A stretch of 64,000 nucleotides of DNA from Thalassobaculum_A sp040219615 (GCF_040219615.1 NZ_JAVJSE010000007.1:1-64000), one strand, 5' to 3'; counted from the first letter of the stretch, positions 7,222 to 14,626 are shown. Program-made: numbers and translations. The notes: generated by a model from the letters alone, not told the origin.

Positions 7222-9038
7222 GGCGCGTTCTCCAGGTTGTCGAGCACGGCCCCAAGGCGGTACTCGCGGCGCGGCGCGGCTGCGGCTTGGAGGGCGCGTT
7301 CCGCCGCCTTTTGCCCCTCCGTCCACTCGTCGTTCAGCGCGACGGTTGCCGTCGTGGCCCGCCGAATCGCCGTCTCCATGCCCTCGGTAACCGTGACGCC
7401 AGCAGCCCGAAGTTCGTTGATCTGCTTGAGGATTTCGGCCTCGGCCTCGCCGTACAGCAGGCGGTCGCGGGCGAAGCGTTCCTCGGCGGCCAGCGTGTCG
7501 AGGTAGTCGTCGGCCAGCAGCGCGGCGGTGCGGCGTTCTTCCGCATCGGCGATGTCTTCCAGGACCGGCAAGTAGGCGGCGGCCTGCCGCGCCGCGATGG
7601 CCCCGGACTCGATGGCCTTTTTGTTCGCCGCGTTGAACTTTTCGGCCAGATCGGCGGCCTTTTCGTTCAAGGTGAACCGCTTTTCGATGGCGTCGAGGGC
7701 ATCGCGGCCACCGCGCCCGAACGCCTCCCAGGAACCTTCGAGACCGAAGAGCTTGGCTTGCAGCGCCGTCAGGTTGTCGGACACGGGTTTGAGCGCAGCG
7801 CCGGTCGCGGTCGCGCTGGTGACCACGGCGCGGTCGGCCTGATCGATGGCGGTCTGAAGCTTGATCGCCTGCGCTTCCAGGTCGGCGATCTCGGCGGCCA
7901 GCCCGGAGCGCTGCGCCTGCCCGCCTCGCACGTTGCCGATGCTAGCCAATCGCTCCTGCTTCGCGGCGATCTCGTCTTGCAGCCGGCCAAGCTCCCGGAA
8001 CGCGTCTACCGCCTCCAGGGCGCCGAGGCGGATTGCGAGCCCCTGGCGTTCCCGCGTGGCGGCCCGGCCGGTGCTGCCCTCCAGCCGTTCGATCTCCAGC
8101 CGCAGGGCCTCGGCGTTCTGGCGGGCCTTCTCCAGTTCCTCGCCGAACACGAAGCGCGGGCCGTTGCCAGCCCCGGCCAGATCATCGATTGCCGAGGAAA
8201 TGCCCCTGATGGCGCTGGCCACGGTCGAAGAGAAACCGGAGAATTCGTCGGCCCGGCCGATCAGCCTCGAAAGCGAATTGTCCAGCGTCGTCAGGCTTTG
8301 CCCGATTGTCGATTGCGTCGTGGAAAACTCGGCGTCGAGCTTCGGCAGTTGCGTCAGGAACGCACTGAAAAACGCCTGACTCGATACCTCGCCGGTCTTC
8401 ACAAGTTCGCGCAGCTTGGAAACACTGCCGCCGGCTTTGTCGAGTCCGTCCGCGACCGCTTGGATAATGCGCGGCGAACCTTCTAGAACAGAATTGAATT
8501 CCTCGGCCCTAACAGTTCCGCCGCCGAGGGCCTGGGACAACTGCAACAGTGAGCCGGATGCACTCGACGCGGAACCGCCGGACACGGCAATCGCCTTGCC
8601 GACACCCTCGGTAAACTTGATCAGTTGGTCACTGGTGGCGCCTAGCTCTTTGCCGGCGAGAGACAGGCGAGCATAGAGTTGCGCGGTTCCCTCGAAGCCG
8701 GAGCGGGTGCGCTGCGCGACCTGGAAAAGCTGTTCGGTCGCCTTCGCCGCCGCCGCCGTCGATCCGGTCGCGACCACCAGTTGATTGTTCGTCGAGCGCC
8801 ACGCATCGGCATACCGGCCAAGTTCCCGAACAGACAAGCCCACGCCGATTGCCGCCAGTCCACCAGCGACCACACGCGAGGCGGCGTTGAACTTCTGGAA
8901 CGTCGCGTCGAGGGCCTTAAAAGAACCCTGAGTCTTGCGTTCGAAGTCGGCGACAGTCTTGTCGGCAGCCGCCATCTGACGGCGTAGCTGTTCCGTCGTT
9001 GCGTCAATTCTGACTAGAAGCTGCTCACTCGTCGCCAT
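7218..9038 (-). CDS. Phage tape measure protein (606 aa)
   Basis: The first 200 residues match the tape measure N-terminal domain. There is an opening coiled segment (LLVRIDATTEQLRRQMAAADK), then FGGL-like turns and the typical run DAWRSTNNQLVVATG, GFEGTAQLYARLSLAGKELG, VEGSPRIIQAV-type segment (here VLEGSPRIIQAVAD) and LRELVKTGEVSSQAFF. The C-terminal half is a long Ala/Glu/Leu coiled coil. At about 0.15 nm per residue, 606 residues would set a tail near 90 nm, in the siphophage range. The ATG at 9038 with GGAGA nine bases upstream is preferred over 9065. It overlaps the upstream gene by 14 bases. It is the central gene of the tail operon. Confidence 0.85.
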   Translation of the reverse strand: MATSEQLLVRIDATTEQLRRQMAAADKTVADFERKTQGSFKALDATFQKFNAASRVVAGGLAAIGVGLSVRELGRYADAWRSTNNQLVVATGSTAAAAKATEQLFQVAQRTRSGFEGTAQLYARLSLAGKELGATSDQLIKFTEGVGKAIAVSGGSASSASGSLLQLSQALGGGTVRAEEFNSVLEGSPRIIQAVADGLDKAGGSVSKLRELVKTGEVSSQAFFSAFLTQLPKLDAEFSTTQSTIGQSLTTLDNSLSRLIGRADEFSGFSSTVASAIRGISSAIDDLAGAGNGPRFVFGEELEKARQNAEALRLEIERLEGSTGRAATRERQGLAIRLGALEAVDAFRELGRLQDEIAAKQERLASIGNVRGGQAQRSGLAAEIADLEAQAIKLQTAIDQADRAVVTSATATGAALKPVSDNLTALQAKLFGLEGSWEAFGRGGRDALDAIEKRFTLNEKAADLAEKFNAANKKAIESGAIAARQAAAYLPVLEDIADAEERRTAALLADDYLDTLAAEERFARDRLLYGEAEAEILKQINELRAAGVTVTEGMETAIRRATTATVALNDEWTEGQKAAERALQAAAAPRREYRLGAVLDNLENAP

Positions 9039-9345
9039 TGTTTGGTCTCCGCTTGAAGTAGCCATCCGGCGGCGTGCGGCCAGCCGCGATCAGCGCGTCG
9101 ATTGCCTCGCCATATCCGGCCTCGCGCAGCCGGCGGCGGGTCCAGAGCGGGCGCCGTCCGCTGCCGAACGAGTCGTCGTCACCCTCCAGAAGCCACACCT
9201 GAAGCGGTGCGCCGTCGCCGGCCATGCCCAGGCGGGCGGCCTCGTCGTGGTCGAGATAGCCGCCATGCCGCAGCCACCAGGACACGGCCGGCGACAGTTG
9301 GGTTAGCCGCAGGTCGCGGCGGCGTCGGCGCCTATTCGTCGGCAT
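9025..9345 (-). CDS. Small protein preceding the tape measure (106 aa)
   Basis: The protein begins with a very basic stretch (PTNRRRRRRDLRL), followed by LSPAVSWWLRHGGYLDHDEAARLGMAG. Both this protein and the 110-aa gene before it occupy the position where siphophages encode the pair of overlapping tail assembly chaperones (gpG/gpGT-like) just upstream of the tape measure. I see no slippery heptamer or fusion frame that would prove this. The start at 9345 lies inside the end of the upstream gene (stop 9332), and its own end overlaps the tape measure start by 14 bases. The family is unknown. Confidence 0.55.
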   Translation of the reverse strand: MPTNRRRRRRDLRLTQLSPAVSWWLRHGGYLDHDEAARLGMAGDGAPLQVWLLEGDDDSFGSGRRPLWTRRRLREAGYGEAIDALIAAGRTPPDGYFKRRPNNGDE

Positions 9346-9664
9346 CCGCTGCCCCCTCCAGTGCGACGCGCAGTTGCCACGCGCGCGGCCAGCCATCCCA
9401 CCAGCAGCGGCCCGGCCCCGTGATCTCGGCCGGCTCCGGTCCGTCAACGTCGAGCGGTGTCGGGTGCCACGGCCGGATGTCGAGCGCAGTTCGCAGCGCG
9501 CGGTCGGCGTCCAGGTACTCCCGGTGTCGGCCGCCCTCGTGCTCCCATCCCTCGGCCTCGCCGGCATCCTCGATCGAGCGGGCGAGCTTGTAGGCGTCAA
9601 CGGCAGCCTGTGACACGCGGGGCGCGGCCAGGGCGCGGGAGCGGCGACGGCGGACGGTCGGCAT
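9332..9664 (-). CDS. Hypothetical protein between small terminase and tail genes (110 aa)
   Basis: It has a basic N-terminus (PTVRRRRSRALAAPRVS), then a helical acidic region and a Trp/Pro-rich C-terminus (RPWHPTPLDVDGPE, CWWDGWPRAWQLRVALEG). No family is recognised. Its start codon shares one base with the stop of the small terminase (TGATG at 9666-9662), and its end overlaps the next gene by 14 bases. In an ordinary phage this spot would be taken by the large terminase and the head genes, so its coupling directly to the terminase is the clearest sign that the element never carried them here in this order. Confidence 0.55.
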   Translation of the reverse strand: MPTVRRRRSRALAAPRVSQAAVDAYKLARSIEDAGEAEGWEHEGGRHREYLDADRALRTALDIRPWHPTPLDVDGPEPAEITGPGRCWWDGWPRAWQLRVALEGAADADE

Positions 9665-10119
9665 CAGCGGCTCCCGCCCGGTCGGCCGGGACGATCGTTC
9701 AGCGGCTCCAAGTCCAAGTTCATCTGCTTCAAGGCGGCGAGCATTCCGGCTCTGGAATCACGCTCGACGGTAAGCAACGGATGCGCTCGCGGAAAACCAA
9801 AACGGTCACGAATGCTTTGTCCCTCGCGCTTAATTACTCGTTGTGCGCTCCGCATCCTGTCGAAACTCTCCAATGCGGTCTGCAACAACAACAAGCCGGT
9901 GTCGTCGCTGATCTCGTATTCCGTCACCACCTTCCGCCACCAGGATTTCGCCTCGGTCGACAGATGCGAGGGTGCGGACGGCGTCCCGACCGCAAGCCCG
10001 CCGCTGGTGCTGGGCATTCCATGCCGCAAGGCGCGGATTTCTGCGGTTTTGACGGTCGGTTTTTTCAAAGGAATTCCTTGGTTTAGTAAGGATGGAACAT
10101 CGCGACCGGCCCGCGACAT
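9664..10119 (-). CDS. terS: Phage terminase small subunit, P27 family (151 aa)
   Basis: TerS recognises the phage genome end and hands it to the large terminase motor. The core follows the P27 family closely: an N-terminal Pro/Lys segment, then HLSTEAKSWWRKVVTEYEI, a helix with LLLLQTALESFDRM, an RDRFGFPRAHPLLTVERDSR segment and the end LDLEPLNDRPGRPGGS. The length is normal. Starts at 10119 or 10014 are both possible; 10119 keeps the usual basic leader. There is no partner TerL in the element. Carrying TerS alone is the hallmark of SaPI/PICI-type satellites, which redirect a helper's packaging. The boxed repeat at 10138-10185 lies directly upstream. Confidence 0.8.
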   Translation of the reverse strand: MSRAGRDVPSLLNQGIPLKKPTVKTAEIRALRHGMPSTSGGLAVGTPSAPSHLSTEAKSWWRKVVTEYEISDDTGLLLLQTALESFDRMRSAQRVIKREGQSIRDRFGFPRAHPLLTVERDSRAGMLAALKQMNLDLEPLNDRPGRPGGSR

Positions 10120-10137
10120 GCCCTCGGATGCTTCCTC

Positions 10138-10185
10138 GACGGTCCCCCCAGCCCCTTTTTTATCAGCGCCGGAATTTCAATTCGG
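10138..10185. repeat. Box pair upstream of terS, copy of the left-end boxes
   Basis: GACGGTCCCCCC (10138-10149) and TTCAATTCGG (10176-10185) repeat the pair at 786-797 and 827-836, with a spacing of 38 against 41 bases and roughly two thirds identity between. The pair sits in the 140-base gap upstream of the small terminase, where many cos-type phages and satellites carry their packaging site. A terminator or promoter role is also possible. The T-rich run GCCCCTTTTTTAT (10151-10163) is present only in this copy. Confidence 0.45.
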
Positions 10186-10259
10186 CCGCGCCATTCTTTG
10201 ACCATGCGAACGGCTGCACACTGGCGTTCGGTGGCGACGGTGGTCTCCCCCCGCATACG

Positions 10260-10493
10260 TCAGTGCACCGGCTCGCCGGCCGGCTTGTCGTCGCCGGTCA
10301 GACATTCGCGCAACCACGCCCGGAGCGCGGGGATCTCGGCCTCGAACTTCACCCGACTCTCGCGCTCGAACTCGGCGGCGGCCTCATCGCCGTGCAGGGT
10401 GCGGGCCTTCTCCACCACGGGCGCGAGGCCGGCGAGGAACTTGAGCCGCACGTCGGCGACGCGGGCCTCAATCTCGGCGTATAGGGTGGTCAT
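10260..10493 (-). CDS. Small helical protein (77 aa)
   Basis: Starting at the ATG at 10493 (MTTLYAEIEARVADVRLKFLAGL), this is a charged, helical protein ending GDDKPAGEPVH. A longer frame to 10586 overlaps the neighbour and has no ribosome site. The chosen start overlaps the stop of the 315-aa gene as ATGA. It ends the middle operon (12473 to 10260), just before the gap with the candidate packaging boxes. Small proteins at this point in phages and satellites often interact with packaging or capsid assembly, but this one has no recognisable family. Confidence 0.55.
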   Translation of the reverse strand: MTTLYAEIEARVADVRLKFLAGLAPVVEKARTLHGDEAAAEFERESRVKFEAEIPALRAWLRECLTGDDKPAGEPVH

Positions 10494-11437
10494 CTTGCGT
10501 CCCTTCCATCGCGGCCAGCTTTCACGGCGAGGCGCCATGCCGGCCCATCGCCGGGGCGTTGGCGGGTCGGCTCGTTGCAGTGCCAAAGCGAGCCCTTGTC
10601 GGTGCAGAATTCGCCGGGGTTGAATTGAGTATCGGCGTTCCAGGTGCCGACGTACTTAAGCACCGGCCGCGCCTCCAGTTCGGTGACGCGGTCGCGCAGG
10701 GCCTTGAGGGTCTCAACGTTCTTGTTGGCGGCCTCAATTGCCTGATCGAGTCGGTGATGCGCGCGCTCGATCCCCTCTTTGTAATTCGCGAAAATCTTGT
10801 TCAGTCGCTCGACCAGATCGGCCTGAATGTTGAGCAAGACTCCCAGGCTGACGGCCTTGTGCAGTTCGGCCACCGGCACGTTGAAGTCGGGCGCCATCTC
10901 GGCGGTCACTTCGTCCGGCAACCGGATAATCTGGAGGGCCGGCGCGGCCTTCGGGACTACGGGCGCGGGCGGCGCGGGCGGTTCCCACAAGCCGGACAGC
11001 ACCTTGACGCGATGCTCCGTCAGTCGACCAATCTGCTTGCCGATTTCCTCGGCGGCGCGGATCAGCGCCTCTTCCTCGGCGGTGTGCGGCCCCATCGCGA
11101 CGGCGTCGAGGCGCGCGATCTCCGCTTTGATGTGGCGATGCCGCGCGCGGGCGGCGGCGATCTCGCCATCCGTCTTGACCAGTTCGGCGGCGTGGGGGTC
11201 GACCTTCTTGCGGCGACGCTTCGCCTTCGTCGCGGGCGGTTCCTCGACCTCGGCGACCATGCGTCTGACGGCGTGCATGGCCTTCGTCGTCAGTTCGCGC
11301 GCCTCCCCTTCCGACCGGTCGGCGATCTCAGGCGGCACCGTGACGGCGGGCGGCTCCGGTGCGTCGGTCGACGGCACGGTGTCCGGTGCCTCGGCGACGG
11401 GAGGCCCGACGGCCTTCGATGTCTTGCGCCGCGCCAT
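10490..11437 (-). CDS. Coiled-coil protein with phage WHCN-type C-terminal module (315 aa)
   Basis: The start ATG at 11437 shares one base with the upstream stop. There is a basic/Pro-rich N-terminus, a Lys/Arg-rich patch (KAKRRRKKVDPH, about 73-84), long helices from about 90 to 255, then a compact C-terminal module. This module contains YVGTWNADTQFNPGEF, GSLWHCNEPTRQRPGDGPAW and LAVKAGRDGRDA. It is familiar from phage proteins, where it resembles a carbohydrate-binding (CBM5/12-like) fold followed by a collagen-like GRDG start, usually in tail fibre or head-decoration proteins. It may display or bind sugars on a particle. Its position outside the tail operon argues for a separate role. Confidence 0.6.
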   Translation of the reverse strand: MARRKTSKAVGPPVAEAPDTVPSTDAPEPPAVTVPPEIADRSEGEARELTTKAMHAVRRMVAEVEEPPATKAKRRRKKVDPHAAELVKTDGEIAAARARHRHIKAEIARLDAVAMGPHTAEEEALIRAAEEIGKQIGRLTEHRVKVLSGLWEPPAPPAPVVPKAAPALQIIRLPDEVTAEMAPDFNVPVAELHKAVSLGVLLNIQADLVERLNKIFANYKEGIERAHHRLDQAIEAANKNVETLKALRDRVTELEARPVLKYVGTWNADTQFNPGEFCTDKGSLWHCNEPTRQRPGDGPAWRLAVKAGRDGRDAR

Positions 11438-11976
11438 CAGGCGGCCTCGGCGGGCAGCAGCCCGGCCCGGCGAACGGCGGCCCGCCATGCCGTCGAGGCG
11501 GTCGCATAGGGGAACCCGCATGCCGGCAGCGGCCTGATACCGCCCGGCGGCACCTTGGCCCGGACGGCGGCCTCGGCGTCGCACGCTGCGGTCAGGGCGT
11601 CGAGCGCGCGGTCGATCTCGGCGATGGCCTGCCGGTGTTCGTCGCGGAGCGTGTCGGTGATTCGGTCGGCTTCCTGGCGATGGAGCGTCCTGATTTTCTC
11701 GGACAAGATCGGCAGCGACGCGGAAAGCGTCATGGACTCGCGGGCGATCCGGTCGAGCCGTGTTGCGGACGGCTCCAGCCCCTCGCCGAGCACGATTGCG
11801 CGAGCACCCTCGGTGTCACGGCCGGCGCGGACATCGGCGATTGCCTCGCGCAGCGGTGCGGCCTCGACGGCGATCTCGCGAATCCGTTTCTTGTACTCGG
11901 ACAGTTGCGATTCGGCGGCGGCCAGTTGCTCGGCAACGGTCGGCTCGACATCGGCGGTCTTGCGGCGTGCGAGCAT
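11437..11976 (-). CDS. Coiled-coil hypothetical protein (179 aa)
   Basis: The ATG at 11976 is chosen because GGGAG lies about nine bases upstream; a frame to 12087 runs through an AT-rich operator-like region. From about residue 12 to 150 the protein is nearly continuous heptad-type helix (AAESQLSEYKKRIREIAVEAAPLR, then EKIRTLHRQEADRITDTLRDEHRQ, given here in parts). The end is GIRPLPACGFPYATASTAWRAAV. No family is recognised. It is coupled to the following 315-aa gene (TGATG). A scaffold-like, capsid-size-altering or decoration function is conceivable for such a protein in a satellite; this is speculation. Confidence 0.6.
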   Translation of the reverse strand: MLARRKTADVEPTVAEQLAAAESQLSEYKKRIREIAVEAAPLREAIADVRAGRDTEGARAIVLGEGLEPSATRLDRIARESMTLSASLPILSEKIRTLHRQEADRITDTLRDEHRQAIAEIDRALDALTAACDAEAAVRAKVPPGGIRPLPACGFPYATASTAWRAAVRRAGLLPAEAA

Positions 11977-12013
11977 TTGGCGCGGCTCCCAGGTTGAACA
12001 GTTCACCCGGATT

Positions 12014-12086
12014 ATATCGCGCGATATGAAGTCTACCCTACCGATAATCTCGCCTGCATTGAAAATAAGCTGAACATTTCTGAACA
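12014..12086. promoter_or_regulatory. Palindrome and tandem CTGAACA boxes upstream of the coiled-coil gene
   Basis: ATATCGCGCGATAT (12014-12027) is a perfect 14-base palindrome. About 43 bases further, CTGAACA occurs twice, at 12070-12076 and 12080-12086, with a 10-base step. All lie in an AT-rich gap (11977-12089) between two leftward genes. This suggests an internal regulated promoter for the genes from 11976 down. Confidence 0.5.
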
Positions 12087-12089
12087 AAG

Positions 12090-12473
12090 CTATCTGTGAG
12101 TGCGCGTCAGATCGGCGTAGATCGTCGTCCTAGACGGTACGCGCCCCTTACTTAGTTCGATCAATCTTGCCAGATCGGCGGCGATCTCTTCCGTCGTTTC
12201 GCCTTCCCCGGCAACGATGTCATGGATGGCGCCGCGTATCCTGTCGGCAGCGGCAGCCGGGTTGCCTTCGCATCCGAACGCGGCGGCCAGATCGGCGAGC
12301 ACGCGGCGACGGCGTACCAGACGCGGCTGCCCCTCGCGGATGCAGACGCTCTTGCCCGCCAGCAGGTCGGCCAGCAGCACGGCGGCGACGGTCAAGGCTG
12401 CCGGGTCCAGCCTGACGCGGCCCGCCTCGATCTCGGCCAGCAGCGCGCGGAGGGCGGCGGCCTCGGCCTTCAT
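12090..12473 (-). CDS. Hypothetical element protein (127 aa)
   Basis: This is a helical protein of unknown family: MKAEAAALRALLAEIEAGRVRLD at the start, a basic turn RLVRRRRVLADLAAAFGC (about 52-68) and the end SKGRVPSRTTIYADLTRTHR. It follows the candidate origin and the strong hairpin at 12493-12531 and is the first gene of the middle leftward operon. The SRTTIYADL end resembles the recognition helix of small HTH proteins, and a DNA-binding role is possible but unproven. The gap to the next gene is AT-rich with operator-like repeats. Confidence 0.55.
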   Translation of the reverse strand: MKAEAAALRALLAEIEAGRVRLDPAALTVAAVLLADLLAGKSVCIREGQPRLVRRRRVLADLAAAFGCEGNPAAAADRIRGAIHDIVAGEGETTEEIAADLARLIELSKGRVPSRTTIYADLTRTHR

Positions 12474-12492
12474 TCGGCGGCCTCCGCAGAGG

Positions 12493-12531
12493 CGGCAGGG
12501 TGCCCCGCCCCCCGAAGGGCGGGGGCACCCG
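12493..12531. terminator. Strong G+C hairpin ending the integration/replication operon
   Basis: GGGTGCCCC-GCCC pairs with GGGC-GGGGGCACCC around a short loop. It lies between the ATPase gene (stop 12685) and the next leftward gene (start 12473). There is no U-run, so it may work as a hairpin barrier or need Rho. Confidence 0.5.
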
Positions 12532-12533
12532 GA

Positions 12534-12550
12534 ATAGTACGTAGTACTAT
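12534..12550. promoter_or_regulatory. Inverted repeat ATAGTAC-gta-GTACTAT
   Basis: This is a perfect 7-base inverted repeat with a 3-base spacer, overlapping the edge of the hairpin and facing the gene at 12473. It resembles an operator for a dimeric regulator and lies beside the iteron-like block. Confidence 0.45.
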
Positions 12551-12562
12551 GGGAGACTCTGC

Positions 12563-12715
12563 GACGCAGGTTCGGCGCAATGATTTCAATGACTTACACG
12601 ACACCTCGGCGCACCATGACGCAACACCGTGACGCAACAATTTCAACGGGTTACGGACCACCTCGGCGCACCATGACGCAGCCATCAGGCGCCACCTTGC
12701 GGCGACTTCGGCGCA
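12563..12715. repeat. Iteron-like repeat block, candidate replication origin
   Basis: Two 57-base units begin at 12584 and 12641 with TTTCAA; within them 22 bases (12602-12623 and 12659-12680) are identical. Smaller motifs recur beyond the units: TCGGCGCA at 12572, 12606, 12663 and 12708, and GACGCA at 12563, 12618, 12631 and 12675. The block sits immediately downstream of the RepA-like ATPase gene and slightly enters its 3' end. Satellite and plasmid origins commonly consist of such iterons bound by the adjacent initiator. Confidence 0.5.
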
Positions 12716-13863
12716 CGCTGGATGCCGAATTGCTGGTGACGATTGGCCCTCGATCCGACCGGCAGATTGGCCAGAATTTCCCCAGCGCTGAAGAGCCGCT
12801 TCATGGCAGATTCCAGCCGGCGGCGACCGATCTTGCCGGCCTCCTTCATGCCGACCATTTCCTTCGGCGCGTAGTTCTTCGCGTTCGTCGAGTGCGAGAC
12901 GTTCCGGTTCTGCGCCGTCAGCACGTCGAGGCAATGCAGGAACACGGCATCATCGGCCGACTCCTGATTTCCCTTCGCCAGATGATCCACGAACCCGCCG
13001 CCGGCTTCGTCGCGGATGAACACGCCGTCCCTGTACCGCAGCCTGATTTGCCCGCCGGCCGGCCCGTAGTTCGATTTCGGCAGATCGAGCGTGCGGGCGT
13101 CCCGGTCGACGGCCTCGCCGTCCTCCGGCTCCGGGCGCGTCAGGTAGGCGCGGGCGCGAACCGAGTTGTTCCATCCCGTGCTCCCGGCGGTGCCGCTGCC
13201 GCTCGCCAGACCGGCTGCGGACGGGTGCCCGAGCACCAGCACCGCGCCGTCGATCTCCAGGGCGATCTCGCGGAGCGAGCCGATAAACTGGCGGGCGTGC
13301 TGCCGGATGTTTTCGTTGCCGGGGAACAAGTCGTGCAAGCTGTCGAGCACCAGCAGGCGAGCCCCGGTGTTGATCGCCCGGTTCATGATCTCGGCGTGCA
13401 GCGGCGTGACCTCGCCGGGCTTGCCCGGCTGCTCGAAGGTCATCAGCGAATTGTCGCCACCGGCCACGCGGGAAACCAGTTCCAGGGCGTCCAGGTCGGC
13501 GAACGTTGAGTCGTAGTGCGCCAGGATCGGCACCAGCCGCCGCTGCAACTCGTCGCGTTCGTCCTCGCAGTAAATGCCGAGGGTGCGGATAGGCTCGACT
13601 TCGATTCCGAGGAACGGCTGCCCGAGTCCGCAGGCGGTCATCAACTGTAGTGCCAGCAGCGACTTGCCGGTGCCGCCGTCGCCGGTCAACAGCGTGACGC
13701 TGCCGCACGGGATCAGCCCCGGAACGATCCATCGCCGCTCCGGGATCGGCTGCCCTTCCCAGGTCGTCGGGTTGATGATGTCGAGGCCGCGTTTCAGCCG
13801 GTCGGCGGCGTGGTCCCGGCGCTTGGCCTCGGCCAGCGAGACATAGGCTGCGCTGTCCGTCAT
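12685..13863 (-). CDS. RepA-like AAA+ ATPase/helicase (392 aa)
   Basis: This is a RecA-fold ATPase of the AAA_25/RepA type, used for replication initiation or as a hexameric helicase on plasmids and phage-like elements. Walker A is GDGGTGKS at about 61-68, preceded by VPGLIPCGSVTLLT. Walker B is LLVLDS at about 170-175. IYCEDERDELQRRL (about 98-110) and the sensor-like GAVLVLGHPSAAG (about 199-211) are typical of this family. The C-terminal 100 residues (after HLAKGNQES) look like a winged-helix extension (EAGKIGRRRLESAMKRLF). The start overlaps the upstream gene as ATGA. The iteron block follows its stop. It probably drives element replication after induction. Confidence 0.8.
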   Translation of the reverse strand: MTDSAAYVSLAEAKRRDHAADRLKRGLDIINPTTWEGQPIPERRWIVPGLIPCGSVTLLTGDGGTGKSLLALQLMTACGLGQPFLGIEVEPIRTLGIYCEDERDELQRRLVPILAHYDSTFADLDALELVSRVAGGDNSLMTFEQPGKPGEVTPLHAEIMNRAINTGARLLVLDSLHDLFPGNENIRQHARQFIGSLREIALEIDGAVLVLGHPSAAGLASGSGTAGSTGWNNSVRARAYLTRPEPEDGEAVDRDARTLDLPKSNYGPAGGQIRLRYRDGVFIRDEAGGGFVDHLAKGNQESADDAVFLHCLDVLTAQNRNVSHSTNAKNYAPKEMVGMKEAGKIGRRRLESAMKRLFSAGEILANLPVGSRANRHQQFGIQRAPKSPQGGA

Positions 13864-14441
13864 GCCGCAGCCCTCCGCACCATCAGACGCGGCAACGCGG
13901 GCAGCGTCTCCCGCATCCGGGTTTCAATCAGTTCGCCGTCGCGGACGGTGTCGGCCAGCAGGTTCAAGCCCGGCTCGCCGGACGTGCGGATCGTGAACGT
14001 TGACCAGTCGAGCGGGCAGACACCGTCGCCGCCGGCCTGCAACCAGGCGCGTGCGTCGACGTGGCAGCGCAGCCGGAACGGCCGGGTATCACGCTCCAGT
14101 AGATGTTCGCCGAGGGCGTAGGCGATGCCGCAGCGGGTCGCGACGGCCCCGGTCTTCAGGTCGACGGCTGCCAGATCCGCTAGCACACCAGCGGATCGCG
14201 TGCCGGCCGTCAGGTCGACTGGCGGGCGCACCCAGACAGCGACGATGACAGCCGGGTCTCCGGACTCGATGGGCTGGTAGAACTCGCCGCACCAGTCGAC
14301 TCGCGACACGCCGAGTCCGGGCGCACGGTCCAGCAGGTCGGCCATCGGGAAGCCCTTAGCCTTGAACCAGCGGAACGCGACGGGTTTCCACAACGCCATC
14401 TCGGCGGCGAGCATCTCGGCGTGCAGGTCGGCCGCGCTCAT
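13860..14441 (-). CDS. Hypothetical replication-module protein (193 aa)
   Basis: No firm family is seen. The middle contains VIVAVWVRPPVDLTAGTRSAGV, DLAAVDLKTGAVATRCGIAYALGEHLL and RCHVDARAWLQAGGDGVCPLDW (given in parts), a beta-rich pattern. Genes like this often sit directly before the AAA_25 ATPase in alphaproteobacterial integrated elements, where a primase-like or primase-substitute (prim-pol/TOPRIM-like) protein would be expected. The D-x-K (VDLKTG) might be part of a metal-binding site, but this is not enough to call a nuclease. Both ends overlap neighbours as ATGA, so it is translated with the ATPase. Confidence 0.55.
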   Translation of the reverse strand: MSAADLHAEMLAAEMALWKPVAFRWFKAKGFPMADLLDRAPGLGVSRVDWCGEFYQPIESGDPAVIVAVWVRPPVDLTAGTRSAGVLADLAAVDLKTGAVATRCGIAYALGEHLLERDTRPFRLRCHVDARAWLQAGGDGVCPLDWSTFTIRTSGEPGLNLLADTVRDGELIETRMRETLPALPRLMVRRAAA

Positions 14442-14626
14442 CGCCGCCCCCTCGGCCGCCGGGCCTTGCGGTGCAGGAAGGCGGCGGCGTCGGCCTGGAC
14501 GCGCCGCCGCCAGTCTTCCGTTTCGTCGATGAGGGTGGTATCTTCGGGGTTCTGATCCGCCAGATCACGAATGCCCCGAAGCGCCCGGCCGTCACCAGCG
14601 GCCGGGTTCTTCATGTCGGGGGGCAT
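14438..14626 (-). CDS. Small charged protein (62 aa)
   Basis: The ATG directly follows the TAA of the excisionase-like gene with no gap, and its end overlaps the next start (ATGA). The protein is hydrophilic, with an acidic middle (DQNPEDTTLIDETEDW) and a basic end (HRKARRPRGRR). It has no family. The coupling on both sides is the main reason to believe it is translated. Confidence 0.5.
   Translation of the reverse strand: MPPDMKNPAAGDGRALRGIRDLADQNPEDTTLIDETEDWRRRVQADAAAFLHRKARRPRGRR

Noticed and set aside
7218..9065. The longer tape measure start at 9065
   Set aside because: The ATG at 9038 has a GGAGA ribosome site at the right distance and starts at the family's N-terminus.
12584..12680. 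Two 57-base repeats as a mini CRISPR array
   Set aside because: Only two units, with similar rather than unique intervening DNA, and no cas genes; iterons fit better.
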